DNA from: Fructobacillus broussonetiae
GTDB taxonomy: Bacteria > Bacillota > Bacilli > Lactobacillales > Lactobacillaceae
NCBI RefSeq assembly: GCF_018437275.1
Contig: NZ_JAAMFK010000004.1
Coordinates: 111,179 to 175,178 of the forward strand
Reading direction: 5' to 3'
DNA: 64,000 nt
Shown here: one piece after another, positions 16,432 to 24,738 of the stretch
Layout of the letters: each line of letters starts with the position of its first letter
Position numbering within the stretch: the stretch's first letter is position 1
Translations under genes and position numbers: made by a program
The notes under the pieces: model-generated
What the model was told of the DNA's origin: nothing
What the model saw: the letters and a program-made list of their open reading frames with translations, nothing else
Database searches by the model: none

Positions 16432-18111
16432 ATGTTAGAACAACTCGTAATTGAAAATTTTGCGATTATCGACCAGGTGGATATTTCCTTTGACGACCAA
16501 CTAACGGTCCTAACGGGAGAAACCGGTGCCGGTAAGTCCATCATCATCGACGCACTGGCCATGCTTGCCGGAGGCCGTGCCTCAACCGAAATGATTCGAA
16601 AGGGAGCCGACAAGGCCGTCTTGCAGGCCGTCTTCTCATTGGAAGACGCCGATGAGGAGCTCCTTTCCGAATTCGAAAAAGCCGGTGTCGACGTGTCTGA
16701 AGGACAGGTTGTCATCTATCGTGAGTTCAACTTGAAGGGCCGTTCCGTCTCCCGGATGAACGGTGTGATTGTTCCCTTAAAGACCTTGGCCACGCTCGGT
16801 GCCCAGTTGGTTGAAATTCAAGGACAGCACGACACCTCCTTGCTCTTGAACCCCGATTCTCACTTGTCACTCCTAGACGACTTCGCCGATGAAGAATTGA
16901 AGGCCGCAAAAGACAAGTACGCGTCACTCTTTGAAGAATACCGTGCCTTGGCCTTGAAGTTGAACCAGGTGAAAAACCAAGCCCAGGATTTGAACCAGCG
17001 CTTGGACCTCTTGACCTTCCAAGCAGAAGAATTAAAGACGGCCAACTTACAGCCCGGTGAAGAAGATGAACTCATGGCTGAACGGAGTAAGCTTGCCAAC
17101 CACAAGAAAATCGCGGACGCGCTCGATTCAGCCCAACAGGCGTTGAACCCCGGACTCGATGGTGGTGCCATTGATTTATTGGCCGCTGCGAACGCCTCTC
17201 TGCAAACGGCCGCCGGTTACGACAGTGAGTACGAAAACGTCGCAAAAGCAATCTCAGAAGCTTACTACGCGGCACAGGACGCAGGACGCGACCTGGATGA
17301 ATCCGTGGCCAACCTCTCCTTTGACGAGGAGGCCTTGGTCAAAATTGACGACCGCCTTCAAGTGATTCATTCCCTGAAGCGCAAGTACGGCGAAACCGTC
17401 GACGACATCCTCGCCTTTCAGGAAAAGGTTGAAAAGGACCTGTCCGACTTGGATGGGGGCGCTCTAGACATCGATGCCTTGACCGAGCAAAAGGATGCCT
17501 TAAAAGTCAAAATCACGGCAGCCGCCGAAGAGCTCTCTCTAAAGCGTCGGCAGGTCGCAGCCAAGCTTGAAGCAGCGGTTAACCAAGAACTGGGAGACCT
17601 CCTAATGCCAGAAGCCCGCTTTGAAGTTTCCTTTGAACCAATCGAAGGCTTCCTTGCTTCCGGTTCCGACCGGGTCAGCTTCCTTGTTCAAACGAACAAG
17701 GGTGAGGGTATGAAGCCCCTCGAAAAGGCTGCCTCCGGTGGTGAGGCTTCCCGTTTGATGTTGGCTTTGAAGACGGTCTTCATCGCACAACAGGGATTGC
17801 CAACGGTTGTCTTTGACGAAATTGATACCGGGGTTTCCGGTCGTGTCGGTTCCGCCATTGCTCAAAAGATGCGGACAATCAGTGAAAAGACTCAGGTCTT
17901 GGCCATCACGCACTTGCCACAGGTTGCTGCCGCTGCCGACCACCACTTCCTGATTCATAAGGAAGCGGTTGGCGATCGCACGGTAACCCACGTGGAAGAC
18001 CTTGCTGAGGATAAGCGGGATGAAGCTGTAGCCATGATGCTTTCGGGGGATGCCATCTCGGAAGCTGCCCTGGCTAACGCTCGTGATTTGCGCAAGACAG
18101 CGGGTAAGTAA
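16432..18111 (+). CDS. recN: DNA repair protein RecN
   Basis: SMC-like ATPase for double-strand break repair. The N-terminus is MLEQLVIENFAIIDQVDISF with Walker A TGETGAGKSIIID. Long coiled-coil arms occupy about residues 150-360. The C-terminus has the signature ASGGEASRLMLALK, Walker B TVVFDEIDTGVSG and the LAITHLPQVAAAADHH motif. The start is set at 16432 (TTGGAGAAAGCG before it); an upstream ATG at 16420 lacks a Shine-Dalgarno. 559 residues. Confidence 0.96.
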   Translation: MLEQLVIENFAIIDQVDISFDDQLTVLTGETGAGKSIIIDALAMLAGGRASTEMIRKGADKAVLQAVFSLEDADEELLSEFEKAGVDVSEGQVVIYREFNLKGRSVSRMNGVIVPLKTLATLGAQLVEIQGQHDTSLLLNPDSHLSLLDDFADEELKAAKDKYASLFEEYRALALKLNQVKNQAQDLNQRLDLLTFQAEELKTANLQPGEEDELMAERSKLANHKKIADALDSAQQALNPGLDGGAIDLLAAANASLQTAAGYDSEYENVAKAISEAYYAAQDAGRDLDESVANLSFDEEALVKIDDRLQVIHSLKRKYGETVDDILAFQEKVEKDLSDLDGGALDIDALTEQKDALKVKITAAAEELSLKRRQVAAKLEAAVNQELGDLLMPEARFEVSFEPIEGFLASGSDRVSFLVQTNKGEGMKPLEKAASGGEASRLMLALKTVFIAQQGLPTVVFDEIDTGVSGRVGSAIAQKMRTISEKTQVLAITHLPQVAAAADHHFLIHKEAVGDRTVTHVEDLAEDKRDEAVAMMLSGDAISEAALANARDLRKTAGK

Positions 18112-18123
18112 ATGATGTGATTT

Positions 18124-18155
18124 AAGCAGAAATGTTGAACATTTCTGCTTTTTTT
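18124..18155 (+). terminator. Terminator after recN
   Basis: AAGCAGAAATG-TTGAA-CATTTCTGCTT with a T-run. Confidence 0.9.
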
Positions 18156-18256
18156 ATGCCAAAAAACAAGATATGAAAATTTAAATCTTTTTTGATGATG
18201 GCTTCCTAGATTATAATCAAACGTCTAAATATTATTTTGCATTTTCTATCTACAAG

Positions 18257-18433
18257 ATGTCTTCACTTGAAACATTCATCTGTAAGACTGCTATGAGTGG
18301 CATGAGAAAAAAAGTAAGAAATGACCCGGTTCATATTGATGTGAAGATAAATACGAACACATTAGAAAATCTTTCTAATCATCGTGACGTTTTTCTTAAA
18401 AGTGCACTAGAGTGGCATTTTGACGCGCTGTAA
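18257..18433 (+). CDS. Possible small ORF, 58 aa
   Basis: Starts MSSLETFICKTAMSGMRKK and ends WHFDAL. The middle (VHIDVKINTNTLENL) and the following helix (HRDVFLKSALEW) could be a small DNA-binding or ribbon-helix-helix fold, but this is only an impression. No Shine-Dalgarno is visible and base composition is AT-rich, so it may be a decayed gene. The rest of 18156-18551 (about 400 nt) holds nothing else that I can recognise. Confidence 0.35.
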   Translation: MSSLETFICKTAMSGMRKKVRNDPVHIDVKINTNTLENLSNHRDVFLKSALEWHFDAL

Positions 18434-18551
18434 TATTTGCAATTTTATGAAATCTGAGTAACATAGTGTATGTATATAGAAAGAAATATGGTGCTTGGTG
18501 TCACAGTGAACCAGATATCCGTTTTTCACACTTGTTTAGGGAGAAAGCAAG

Positions 18552-18980
18552 ATGAACGAATACCGGCTTGATGATTATGCCAAACAAAATAATAGTAAAA
18601 GGCATCCTCGTAATCGAGTGGCTTCGTTTTTCAAGTGGTGCGTATCCATCGCACTGGTTGTCACGTCCTTCTTCGTTATCTACGAGGTACATGCCTACCA
18701 GAGTCTTTCTGGAACCTATGAGGTCGTTGCCTCAGAAGACGAAAGACACGCGAGTGATGGGTTGACCCTTCACGATAACAACGTGGTCACAAACTTCACA
18801 CCAGAAATCGATTGGTGTGAAGGGAAGTTTCACTTGAAGGGTGACTTCGTTGTGTTTCGTTTGAATGGCGTCCGTTATAACGGGTATTACAACAAAGAAG
18901 ATAAGACGCTTGCCGTTATGATTGATGGTAAGATTGAGCTTTTCTCAAAGACAGCAAGACAAAACGGAAAAGAATTATAA
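18552..18980 (+). CDS. Hypothetical membrane-anchored protein, 142 aa
   Basis: A basic N-terminus is followed by a single hydrophobic segment (about residues 29-46: WCVSIALVVTSFFVIYEV) and an extracellular-type domain rich in beta strands (LSGTYEVVASED, DFVVFRLNGVRYNGYYN). This looks like a small secreted or anchored domain that measures about 90 residues. A TAGGGAGAA Shine-Dalgarno precedes the ATG. Function unknown. Confidence 0.7.
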   Translation: MNEYRLDDYAKQNNSKRHPRNRVASFFKWCVSIALVVTSFFVIYEVHAYQSLSGTYEVVASEDERHASDGLTLHDNNVVTNFTPEIDWCEGKFHLKGDFVVFRLNGVRYNGYYNKEDKTLAVMIDGKIELFSKTARQNGKEL

Positions 18981-18984
18981 AAGT

Positions 18985-19026
18985 AAAAAAGCCGCTGCCG
19001 GAATAATCCGGCAGCGACTTTTATTT
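18985..19026. terminator. Bidirectional terminator between convergent genes
   Basis: CGCTGCCGG-AATAAT-CCGGCAGCG with A-run before and T-rich sequence after. Confidence 0.88.
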
Positions 19027-19038
19027 ATTCATCATTCA

Positions 19039-20346
19039 TTAGTGGTGCGTGTAGAACAGGAAGGCAACGAAGATGAGTGCCAAGACGTACATGAACAAGT
19101 TCACTTCCTTACGGCGCTTTGCTGCAATCATCGTGATCGGGTAAGCAATGAATCCAAAGGCGATTCCATCTGAGATGGAGTAAGTGAGCGGCATGCCGAC
19201 AACAATCAAGAAGGCAGGTGCCGCAATGGCCATGTCTTCCCACTTAATCTTCTTTAAGTTTCCTGACATCAAGATACCAACCACAATCAAAGCTGGGGCC
19301 GTTACCTGTGACGTGACCACTGACAAGAGTGGTGAGAAGAAGAGGGCCAATCCGAAGAGACCAGCGGTCACAACGGATGCAAATCCAGAACGACCACCAA
19401 CGGCCATTCCAGATGATGATTCAACGAAAGCTGACGTTGGAGAAGTTCCAAGCGTTGCACCAACCGTCATTCCAACGGCGTCGGCCATCAAAGCCTTACC
19501 AGCACGTGGCATCTTGCCGTTTTCAAGCATACCGGCCTGTTCCGTCAAACCAATCAACGTGCCGGCCGTGTCGAAGAAGACCACAATCAAGAAGGTCAAG
19601 GCAACGACAATCATACCGAATGAATCGATGTCTCCCAAGTGCGTCCATGCCTGACCAAAGGTTGGGGCCAATGATGGAGCAGTTGCGAAGATGGCCTTTG
19701 GCATGGCAATCAAGCCAGTGGCGATTCCCACAACGGTCGTTCCAACCATTCCGAAGAAGATGGCGGCTGGTACCTTCTTAATCATCAAGATCAATGTCAA
19801 TGCGATTCCGAAGATGGCAAGCAAGGTTGGCTTTTCCGTCAAGTTTCCCATTGAAACCATCGTTTCTGGGTTGGCGACAATCAAACCAGCGTTGTGCAAA
19901 CCGATGAAGGCGATGAAGAGCCCGATTCCGGCTGCAATGGCGATTCGCAAGTTGGCGGGGATGGCTTCGATGATCTTTTCACGGACGTGGGTCAAAGTCA
20001 AAACCAAGAAAATGATGGCTGCAACTAAGATACCCGCCATGGCTGTTTGCCATGACACACCCATTCCGATAACAACGGAGTAGGCGAAGTAAGCGTTCAC
20101 CCCAAGTCCAGGCGCAATGGCGATGGGGTACTTGGCGACGATTCCCATGAAGGCCGTGGCAACAAGGGCTGAGATGGCCGTGGCCGTAAAGACCGCGCCC
20201 TTGTCCATGCCGGCTGCGGCAAGAACGTTTGGGTTCAAGAACAAGATGTAAGACATGGCAACGAACGTTGTCACCCCGGCAATGGCTTCCGTCTTAAAGG
20301 AAGTGCCCAGTTCTTTGAACCGGAAGTATGATGCAATTTTAGACAT
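19039..20346 (-). CDS. NCS2 family purine permease (guanine/hypoxanthine type)
   Basis: A 435-residue polytopic protein of the AzgA/PbuG/PbuO subgroup of nucleobase cation symporters. The N-terminus FRFKELGTSFKTEAIAGVTTF and the motif ATAISALVATAFMGIVAKYPIAIAPGLGVNAYFAY are typical; DTAGTLIGLTEQAGM is the conserved mid-region. About 12-14 membrane segments. Upstream PurBoxes indicate PurR control. No purine riboswitch core is seen. Guanine/hypoxanthine/adenine specificity cannot be told from sequence alone. Confidence 0.93.
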   Translation of the reverse strand: MSKIASYFRFKELGTSFKTEAIAGVTTFVAMSYILFLNPNVLAAAGMDKGAVFTATAISALVATAFMGIVAKYPIAIAPGLGVNAYFAYSVVIGMGVSWQTAMAGILVAAIIFLVLTLTHVREKIIEAIPANLRIAIAAGIGLFIAFIGLHNAGLIVANPETMVSMGNLTEKPTLLAIFGIALTLILMIKKVPAAIFFGMVGTTVVGIATGLIAMPKAIFATAPSLAPTFGQAWTHLGDIDSFGMIVVALTFLIVVFFDTAGTLIGLTEQAGMLENGKMPRAGKALMADAVGMTVGATLGTSPTSAFVESSSGMAVGGRSGFASVVTAGLFGLALFFSPLLSVVTSQVTAPALIVVGILMSGNLKKIKWEDMAIAAPAFLIVVGMPLTYSISDGIAFGFIAYPITMIAAKRRKEVNLFMYVLALIFVAFLFYTHH

Positions 20347-20436
20347 TTCGAAAACTCCTCTAGTAATCTTTGCTACTTGAATAGTTTAACAGCAAATCAC
20401 GTACTTGTATCTTTAAAAAAGAAGAAATATCCAAAT

Positions 20437-20449
20437 AAAACCGAACGAT
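20437..20449 (+). promoter_or_regulatory. PurBox 1 upstream of purine permease
   Basis: AAAACCGAACGAT matches AWWWCCGAACWWT at 12 of 13 positions. Confidence 0.75.
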
Positions 20450-20466
20450 TGCATTAGATTTTACTA

Positions 20467-20479
20467 ATTGTTCGCTAAA
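20467..20479 (-). promoter_or_regulatory. PurBox 2, inverted, 17 nt from box 1
   Basis: Minus-strand TTTAGCGAACAAT matches the consensus at 11 of 13. Inverted orientation and 17-nt separation from box 1 are the arrangement known for PurR control regions. Confidence 0.72.
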
Positions 20480-20497
20480 ACACACCTTGAACATTAA

Positions 20498-20510
20498 AAT
20501 GTTCGCTTTT
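20498..20510 (-). promoter_or_regulatory. PurBox 3
   Basis: Minus-strand AAAAGCGAACATT, identical to the box in the purR promoter. It lies in a palindrome GAACATT-AA-AATGTTC. Confidence 0.6.
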
Positions 20511-20622
20511 TGTGCTTATCCGTTGGAAAATCGAGAAAAATCGGGATGATTCGGGTCTGACTTTTGCCCTAACCGACTCGACTAGGCTATAATAAGGAAA
20601 ACGAAACGATTGGAGAGCACGC

Positions 20623-21693
20623 ATGGATCAAGCCACTTGGGAACGCATTGTTAAATACACGGAGCTGCAGGGAACCTCCGGACAAGAAGCACGAATCCGT
20701 GCGGCCTTAAAGGAAGAAATCACGCCGTTGGTCGACCGCGTCGAAACCAACCAAATGGGTGGCCTCTTCGGTGTGAAAGAAGGAAAGGCAGACGACCCCC
20801 GCGTGATGTTTGCAGCCCACATGGACGAAGTCGGCTTCATGGTGTCAAACATTTTGCCGACTGGAGCGCTGCAAGTTGTTTCTTTGGGTGGCTGGAACCC
20901 CGTAACGGTTCCCGCACACCGCTTTACGCTCTTCACCAAAGCCGGTGAATTCCCAGTGATTTCATCATCCGTTTCCCCACACCTTCTGCGCGGCAAGGGT
21001 GGCGCCGGTAACTTATCCATCGACGACATTCTCTTCGATGCCGGCTTTGAATCGAAAGAACAGGCCGAAGCCTTTGGTGTTCGTCCCGGTGACTTCGTCG
21101 TGCCCGAAACCAAGACGATGCGCTTGGCTAACCAGAACCGGGCCGTTTCAAAGGCCTACGACAACCGCTTCGGGGTCTCAGCCATCGCTTCTGCCTTGCA
21201 CGATTTGGATGGTGTTGCTACGCCGAACACCTTGATTATGGGCGCTAACACTCAAGAAGAAGTTGGTCTTCGTGGCGCCTTACCTGCCGTCCAACAGTTT
21301 AACCCAGACATCTTCTTTGCGGTGGATTCCTCTGCTGCAAACGATTTGGACAGCACCGTTGGTCGCCAAGGCCTGATGGATCAGGGAACTTTGATTCGCG
21401 TCTTCGACCCAACGGTCGTGACGTCACCCCGCTTGAAGGAATTCATCCTGCAGACCGCAGAAGATAACAAGATTCCTTACCAATACTTTGTCTCAAAGGG
21501 AGGAACCGACGCCGGTGCCGTTGAAAAGTACCGCGCTGGTTTGCCAGCCGTTGCGCTTGGTGTTGCCTCTCGTTACATTCACACGCACGAAACGGTATGG
21601 TCCATTCCGGACTTCGACGCCGCCCGCGAGTTAATCGTGGCCCTGTCAAAGAACCTGGACCGTTCCGCTGTGGATAGCATCACGGAGTTCTAA
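20623..21693 (+). CDS. M42 family metallopeptidase (glutamyl aminopeptidase-like)
   Basis: A 356-residue co-catalytic zinc aminopeptidase. The metal and catalytic residues lie in MFAAHMDEVGFMV (His-x-Asp), SKAYDNRFGV (bridging Asp), MGANTQEEVGLRGA (catalytic and ligand Glu), AVDSSAAND and SRYIHTHETVW (His ligand). PepA-type members trim N-terminal acidic or other residues from peptides in the cytosol. Start at 20623 with TTGGAGAG upstream and a TATAAT promoter. It overlaps ftsW by one base. Confidence 0.92.
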   Translation: MDQATWERIVKYTELQGTSGQEARIRAALKEEITPLVDRVETNQMGGLFGVKEGKADDPRVMFAAHMDEVGFMVSNILPTGALQVVSLGGWNPVTVPAHRFTLFTKAGEFPVISSSVSPHLLRGKGGAGNLSIDDILFDAGFESKEQAEAFGVRPGDFVVPETKTMRLANQNRAVSKAYDNRFGVSAIASALHDLDGVATPNTLIMGANTQEEVGLRGALPAVQQFNPDIFFAVDSSAANDLDSTVGRQGLMDQGTLIRVFDPTVVTSPRLKEFILQTAEDNKIPYQYFVSKGGTDAGAVEKYRAGLPAVALGVASRYIHTHETVWSIPDFDAARELIVALSKNLDRSAVDSITEF

Positions 21694-22877
21694 TGTTTAA
21701 AAAACTACAACGCTTAGATTATTGGATTGCCGTTCCATTCGCCGTGCTTTCCTTACTTGGAATTGTCATGGTCTTTTCGGCAACTCAAAACGCATACTTG
21801 GCACCACTCTACTCCTTTGCCAAGCAGGCCGTCTTCGTTGCGGTAGGTTGGGCAGCAGCCCTGTTTACTTTTAAGGTGAACCGCCGGGTGATTCGTGGGG
21901 AGGGCTTTTTGTCCATGCTCATGATTGTCACCTTTGGACTGCTTGTCCTAGCTCGACTCGCACCTGCCATCAACGGTGCCCACGGGTGGATTAACCTTGG
22001 ACCCGTGACCTTACAACCGGTTGAGCTGGCAAAGATTGCTTTAATCTTATACTTTGCCCACTACCTGTCACGAAGACACTGGTTGCCAGGTAAGGGGATT
22101 TCTGGCTTCCTTCGTTCTTGGAACCAAAGCGGTTACTTGCCAAAGCTGGTCTTACCCTTTGCCATTTTGGCGATTACGCTGGCCATGCCCGACATGGGAA
22201 ACCTTTTCATTACGTTAGCCGTGCTCATGATGATGCTTTTGGCTTCTGGTGTGAGGTTGAAGGACAACATCTTCTGGGTTGTCTTGTTCTTCTTAATCTT
22301 GGCCTTCCTGCCACAAATCATTTCCTTCTTTGATTTGAAGGAATCAGGCTCTTATGCCATCAGACGTTTATCGAACTTCGTTGATCCTTGGTATAATATG
22401 GACCAGAGTCGTCAGCTTTTGTATTCCTACTACGCCATCTCCCACGGGGGACTCTTTGGTGTTGGTTTGGGAAACTCCTTGCTGAAGCCCTACCTACCAG
22501 AATCAAACACCGACTTCATCATGGCCGTTGCCACCGAGGAGTTAGGGGCAATTTTGGTTGTCGTGGTCTTGGTTTTGATGCTGATTCTGATTGGCCGTTT
22601 GGTCTATGTCGGAATCAAGCGAAATTCACAGTACGACCGACTCTTTTTGTACGGCCTCGCCGGACTACTCATCATGCAATCCTTTGTTAACTTGGGTGGG
22701 GTCTTGGGACTTCTGCCCATCACAGGAGTGGTTTTCCCCTTCATCTCTGGGGGAGGTTCCTCCTTTGTCTTCTTCTCGGCGGCCGTTGGGTACGCCTTAA
22801 ACATTGCTGCTACTGATAAAAAGCCAGCCCGGCCAAATCCTCAGGATGATGCAGCTCGAAGGGAACTGAAACACTAA
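21693..22877 (+). CDS. ftsW: FtsW/RodA/SpoVE family peptidoglycan glycosyltransferase
   Basis: SEDS polymerase that extends glycan strands from lipid II together with a class B PBP. About ten membrane segments across 394 residues. Conserved SEDS stretches are NGAHGWINLGPVTLQPVELAKIALILYFA, the LTALF-like PDMGNLF and PITGVVFPFISGGGSSFV. The position before ylbG suggests the division type FtsW, but RodA cannot be excluded. Translationally coupled at both ends (TAATG). Confidence 0.9.
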   Translation: MFKKLQRLDYWIAVPFAVLSLLGIVMVFSATQNAYLAPLYSFAKQAVFVAVGWAAALFTFKVNRRVIRGEGFLSMLMIVTFGLLVLARLAPAINGAHGWINLGPVTLQPVELAKIALILYFAHYLSRRHWLPGKGISGFLRSWNQSGYLPKLVLPFAILAITLAMPDMGNLFITLAVLMMMLLASGVRLKDNIFWVVLFFLILAFLPQIISFFDLKESGSYAIRRLSNFVDPWYNMDQSRQLLYSYYAISHGGLFGVGLGNSLLKPYLPESNTDFIMAVATEELGAILVVVVLVLMLILIGRLVYVGIKRNSQYDRLFLYGLAGLLIMQSFVNLGGVLGLLPITGVVFPFISGGGSSFVFFSAAVGYALNIAATDKKPARPNPQDDAARRELKH

Positions 22878-23521
22878 TGTTTAAAATGAAAGAACGACGC
22901 GCGCTCTACGTTTTCATGCGCGGGTTAAAGCAAGTCGAACAGCTCAAGAAGTTCGGTGACATTGCTTACATTTCAAATAAGATGAACTACGTGGCGCTTT
23001 ACGTCGATGAAGATCGGGTCGACGAGCTGGTGCCAAAGCTCAAGAAATACCGCTTTGTGAAGACGGTGAAGCCTTCTGCCCGTCCGGATATTGATCCCGA
23101 TTTGGGTGACGTGCACGACAACGTGTTCTTTGAAGCCTACGACAAAGAAGTCGCGGGTGAAGGAACCTTGGACGAGGAAATCGAAAAAGCGCAGCACCGC
23201 ATCAATCAGACGAAGGACGGGGATGTCGACTTTGACATCGACCTGGCTTTGGAAGAAGAGGCAGATGCTAAGGGAGCGGCTGATGACGAAGCTGCGAATG
23301 GTAAGCCGGATTTAAAGTCGGGCGATACTGAAAGCAAGGATGCTTCTGATGAAGCTGCGAATGGTAAGCTGGATTTAAAGGCGGGCGATACTGAAAGCAA
23401 GGATGCTTCTGATGAAGCTGCGAATGGTAAGCCGGATTTAAAGGCGGGCGATGCTGAAAGCAAGGATGCTTCTGTCGAAGCTTCCACTGAAAAGCCGGCC
23501 AAAAATGGGGAGGATGCCTAA
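22877..23521 (+). CDS. YlbG family (DUF2129) protein with repetitive acidic C-terminal extension
   Basis: The first about 90 residues are a YlbG domain (RRALYVFMRGLKQVEQLKKFGDIAYIS ... DVHDNVFFEAYDKE). The family is normally about 90 residues, but this protein has 214. The extra part is an acidic, low-complexity tail with three 21-residue tandem units starting DEAANGK. The gene is coupled to ftsW and rsmD (stop and start abut). The function of YlbG is unknown; the tail is probably disordered. Confidence 0.88.
   Translation: MFKMKERRALYVFMRGLKQVEQLKKFGDIAYISNKMNYVALYVDEDRVDELVPKLKKYRFVKTVKPSARPDIDPDLGDVHDNVFFEAYDKEVAGEGTLDEEIEKAQHRINQTKDGDVDFDIDLALEEEADAKGAADDEAANGKPDLKSGDTESKDASDEAANGKLDLKAGDTESKDASDEAANGKPDLKAGDAESKDASVEASTEKPAKNGEDA
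23280..23474 (+). repeat. 63-bp tandem repeat, three copies, in ylbG
   Basis: Three consecutive 63-nt units beginning GATGAAGCTGCGAATGG, nearly identical at DNA level (differences at pro/leu, ser/ala and thr/ala codons), encode DEAANGKxDLKxGDxESKDAS. In-frame unit length permits copy-number change without breaking the gene. Confidence 0.93.
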
Positions 23522-24076
23522 ATGCGTGTGATTTCAGGACGTTTTGGTGGTCTCCGCCTGGAAGCCGTGAAGGGTCGCGAAACGCGGCCAACGACGGACA
23601 AGGTGAAAGAGGCCATCTTTTCCATGTTAATGCCGTATTTGAACGGTGGATCTGCGCTCGATTTGTACGCCGGAACCGGTGGGCTTGGAATCGAAGCTGT
23701 TTCTCGGGGGATGTCGGACGCGACGCTTGTCGACAAACAGAAGGCAGCCTTGGCGGTGATTGAAAAAAACATCGCTAAAACGCATGCCGAAGAGGACTTT
23801 ACGGTTATGAAAACGGCGGCTTCCGCCGCCTTACAACGCCTTGTTGCAGCGGGGAAGTCCTTTGACCTTGTGCTGTTGGACCCTCCCTACGCGAAAGAGA
23901 AGTTGAAAAAAGATATCGACCAGATGATTGAGGGCGGCCTGCTAAAGCCTGGTGCCGTCTTGATGTTGGAATCTGATCAGGTAGCTGATTTACCAGAAGC
24001 AAACGAACAATTAACCCTACTCAAGCAAAAGGACTACGGCATCACGCGTGTGTCCTTGTACCAGTTTGAGGGTTAA
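23522..24076 (+). CDS. rsmD: 16S rRNA (guanine-N2)-methyltransferase RsmD
   Basis: SAM-dependent methyltransferase acting on G966 of 16S rRNA. Motifs: MRVISGRFGGLRL, RPTTDKVKEAIFSML, ALDLYAGTGGLGIEAVSRG and the catalytic LLDPPYA. 184 residues. It is followed by coaD after 8 nt, the classic rsmD-coaD pair. Confidence 0.96.
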   Translation: MRVISGRFGGLRLEAVKGRETRPTTDKVKEAIFSMLMPYLNGGSALDLYAGTGGLGIEAVSRGMSDATLVDKQKAALAVIEKNIAKTHAEEDFTVMKTAASAALQRLVAAGKSFDLVLLDPPYAKEKLKKDIDQMIEGGLLKPGAVLMLESDQVADLPEANEQLTLLKQKDYGITRVSLYQFEG

Positions 24077-24084
24077 GGAGAATA

Positions 24085-24564
24085 GTGATGAAAAAAGCAG
24101 TTTTCCCAGGATCCTTTGATCCATTGACCAACGGACACCTGGACATTATTGAACGTGCCGCCGAACTTTTTGACGAGGTGGTCGTTGCCGTTGGAAAGAA
24201 CACCAACAAGGCCGGTTTGTTCCAACCGGACGAACGTCTAGAACTTGTGAAGGCGGCGGTTAGCCACTTGGACAACGTTAAAGTTGGTCAAATCGAAGGC
24301 TTGACGGTCGACTACATGGAAAAAATTGGTGCCAAGTACATCGTCCGCGGCTTACGTAACTGTAAGGACTTTGAGTACGAGCGTGACATCGCTGGTGCCA
24401 ACTCTGCCTTGGACGATGTCGAAACGGTCTTGCTCTTTGCAAAGCCTGAAAACCAAAACATTTCCTCATCCATGGTCAAAGAAATTGCTAAGCTGTCATC
24501 AAAGCGTTTGGACGCATTCGTACCAAGCGTGGTGGTGAAGGCATTGCAGGAGCACTTTGAATAG
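24085..24564 (+). CDS. coaD: Phosphopantetheine adenylyltransferase
   Basis: Fourth step of coenzyme A synthesis, joining AMP to 4'-phosphopantetheine. The nucleotidyltransferase motif FPGSFDPLTNGHLDII is at residues 6-21 and the C-terminal ENQNISSSMVKEIA matches the family's ISSS loop. 159 residues. Start fixed by TTAAGGAG. Confidence 0.97.
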   Translation: MMKKAVFPGSFDPLTNGHLDIIERAAELFDEVVVAVGKNTNKAGLFQPDERLELVKAAVSHLDNVKVGQIEGLTVDYMEKIGAKYIVRGLRNCKDFEYERDIAGANSALDDVETVLLFAKPENQNISSSMVKEIAKLSSKRLDAFVPSVVVKALQEHFE

Positions 24565-24571
24565 AAAAGAA

Positions 24572-24658
24572 AGAAATCAGTGGAACTGATTTCTGAAATT
24601 AAAAGCCGGAAGGGCATGGTGAGAAAGCACTAAAGTGCTTTCTTCGATTAAAGCCCGG
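24572..24658 (+). other. Pair of hairpins after coaD
   Basis: AGAAATCAGT-GGA-ACTGATTTCT (24572-24594) and AGAAAGCAC-TAAA-GTGCTTTCT (24622-24643), the second enclosed by GGGC/GCCC. Neither has a T-run. Role unknown; possibly transcript stabilisers. Confidence 0.5.
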
Positions 24659-24671
24659 AAAAATATTGATT

Positions 24672-24701
24672 AAAAAAGCTCACGAAAGTGAGCTTTTTTT
24701 G
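24672..24701 (+). terminator. Terminator before comEA
   Basis: AAAGCTCAC-GAAA-GTGAGCTTT flanked by A and T runs. Confidence 0.88.
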
Positions 24702-24738
24702 TGCTCTTTACGTTTCATTATGTAAGGAGGACGAAAAG

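Noticed and set aside
20347..20436. Purine riboswitch before the permease
   Set aside because: The conserved junction motifs of the purine aptamer were not found by eye on the minus strand; PurBoxes explain control.
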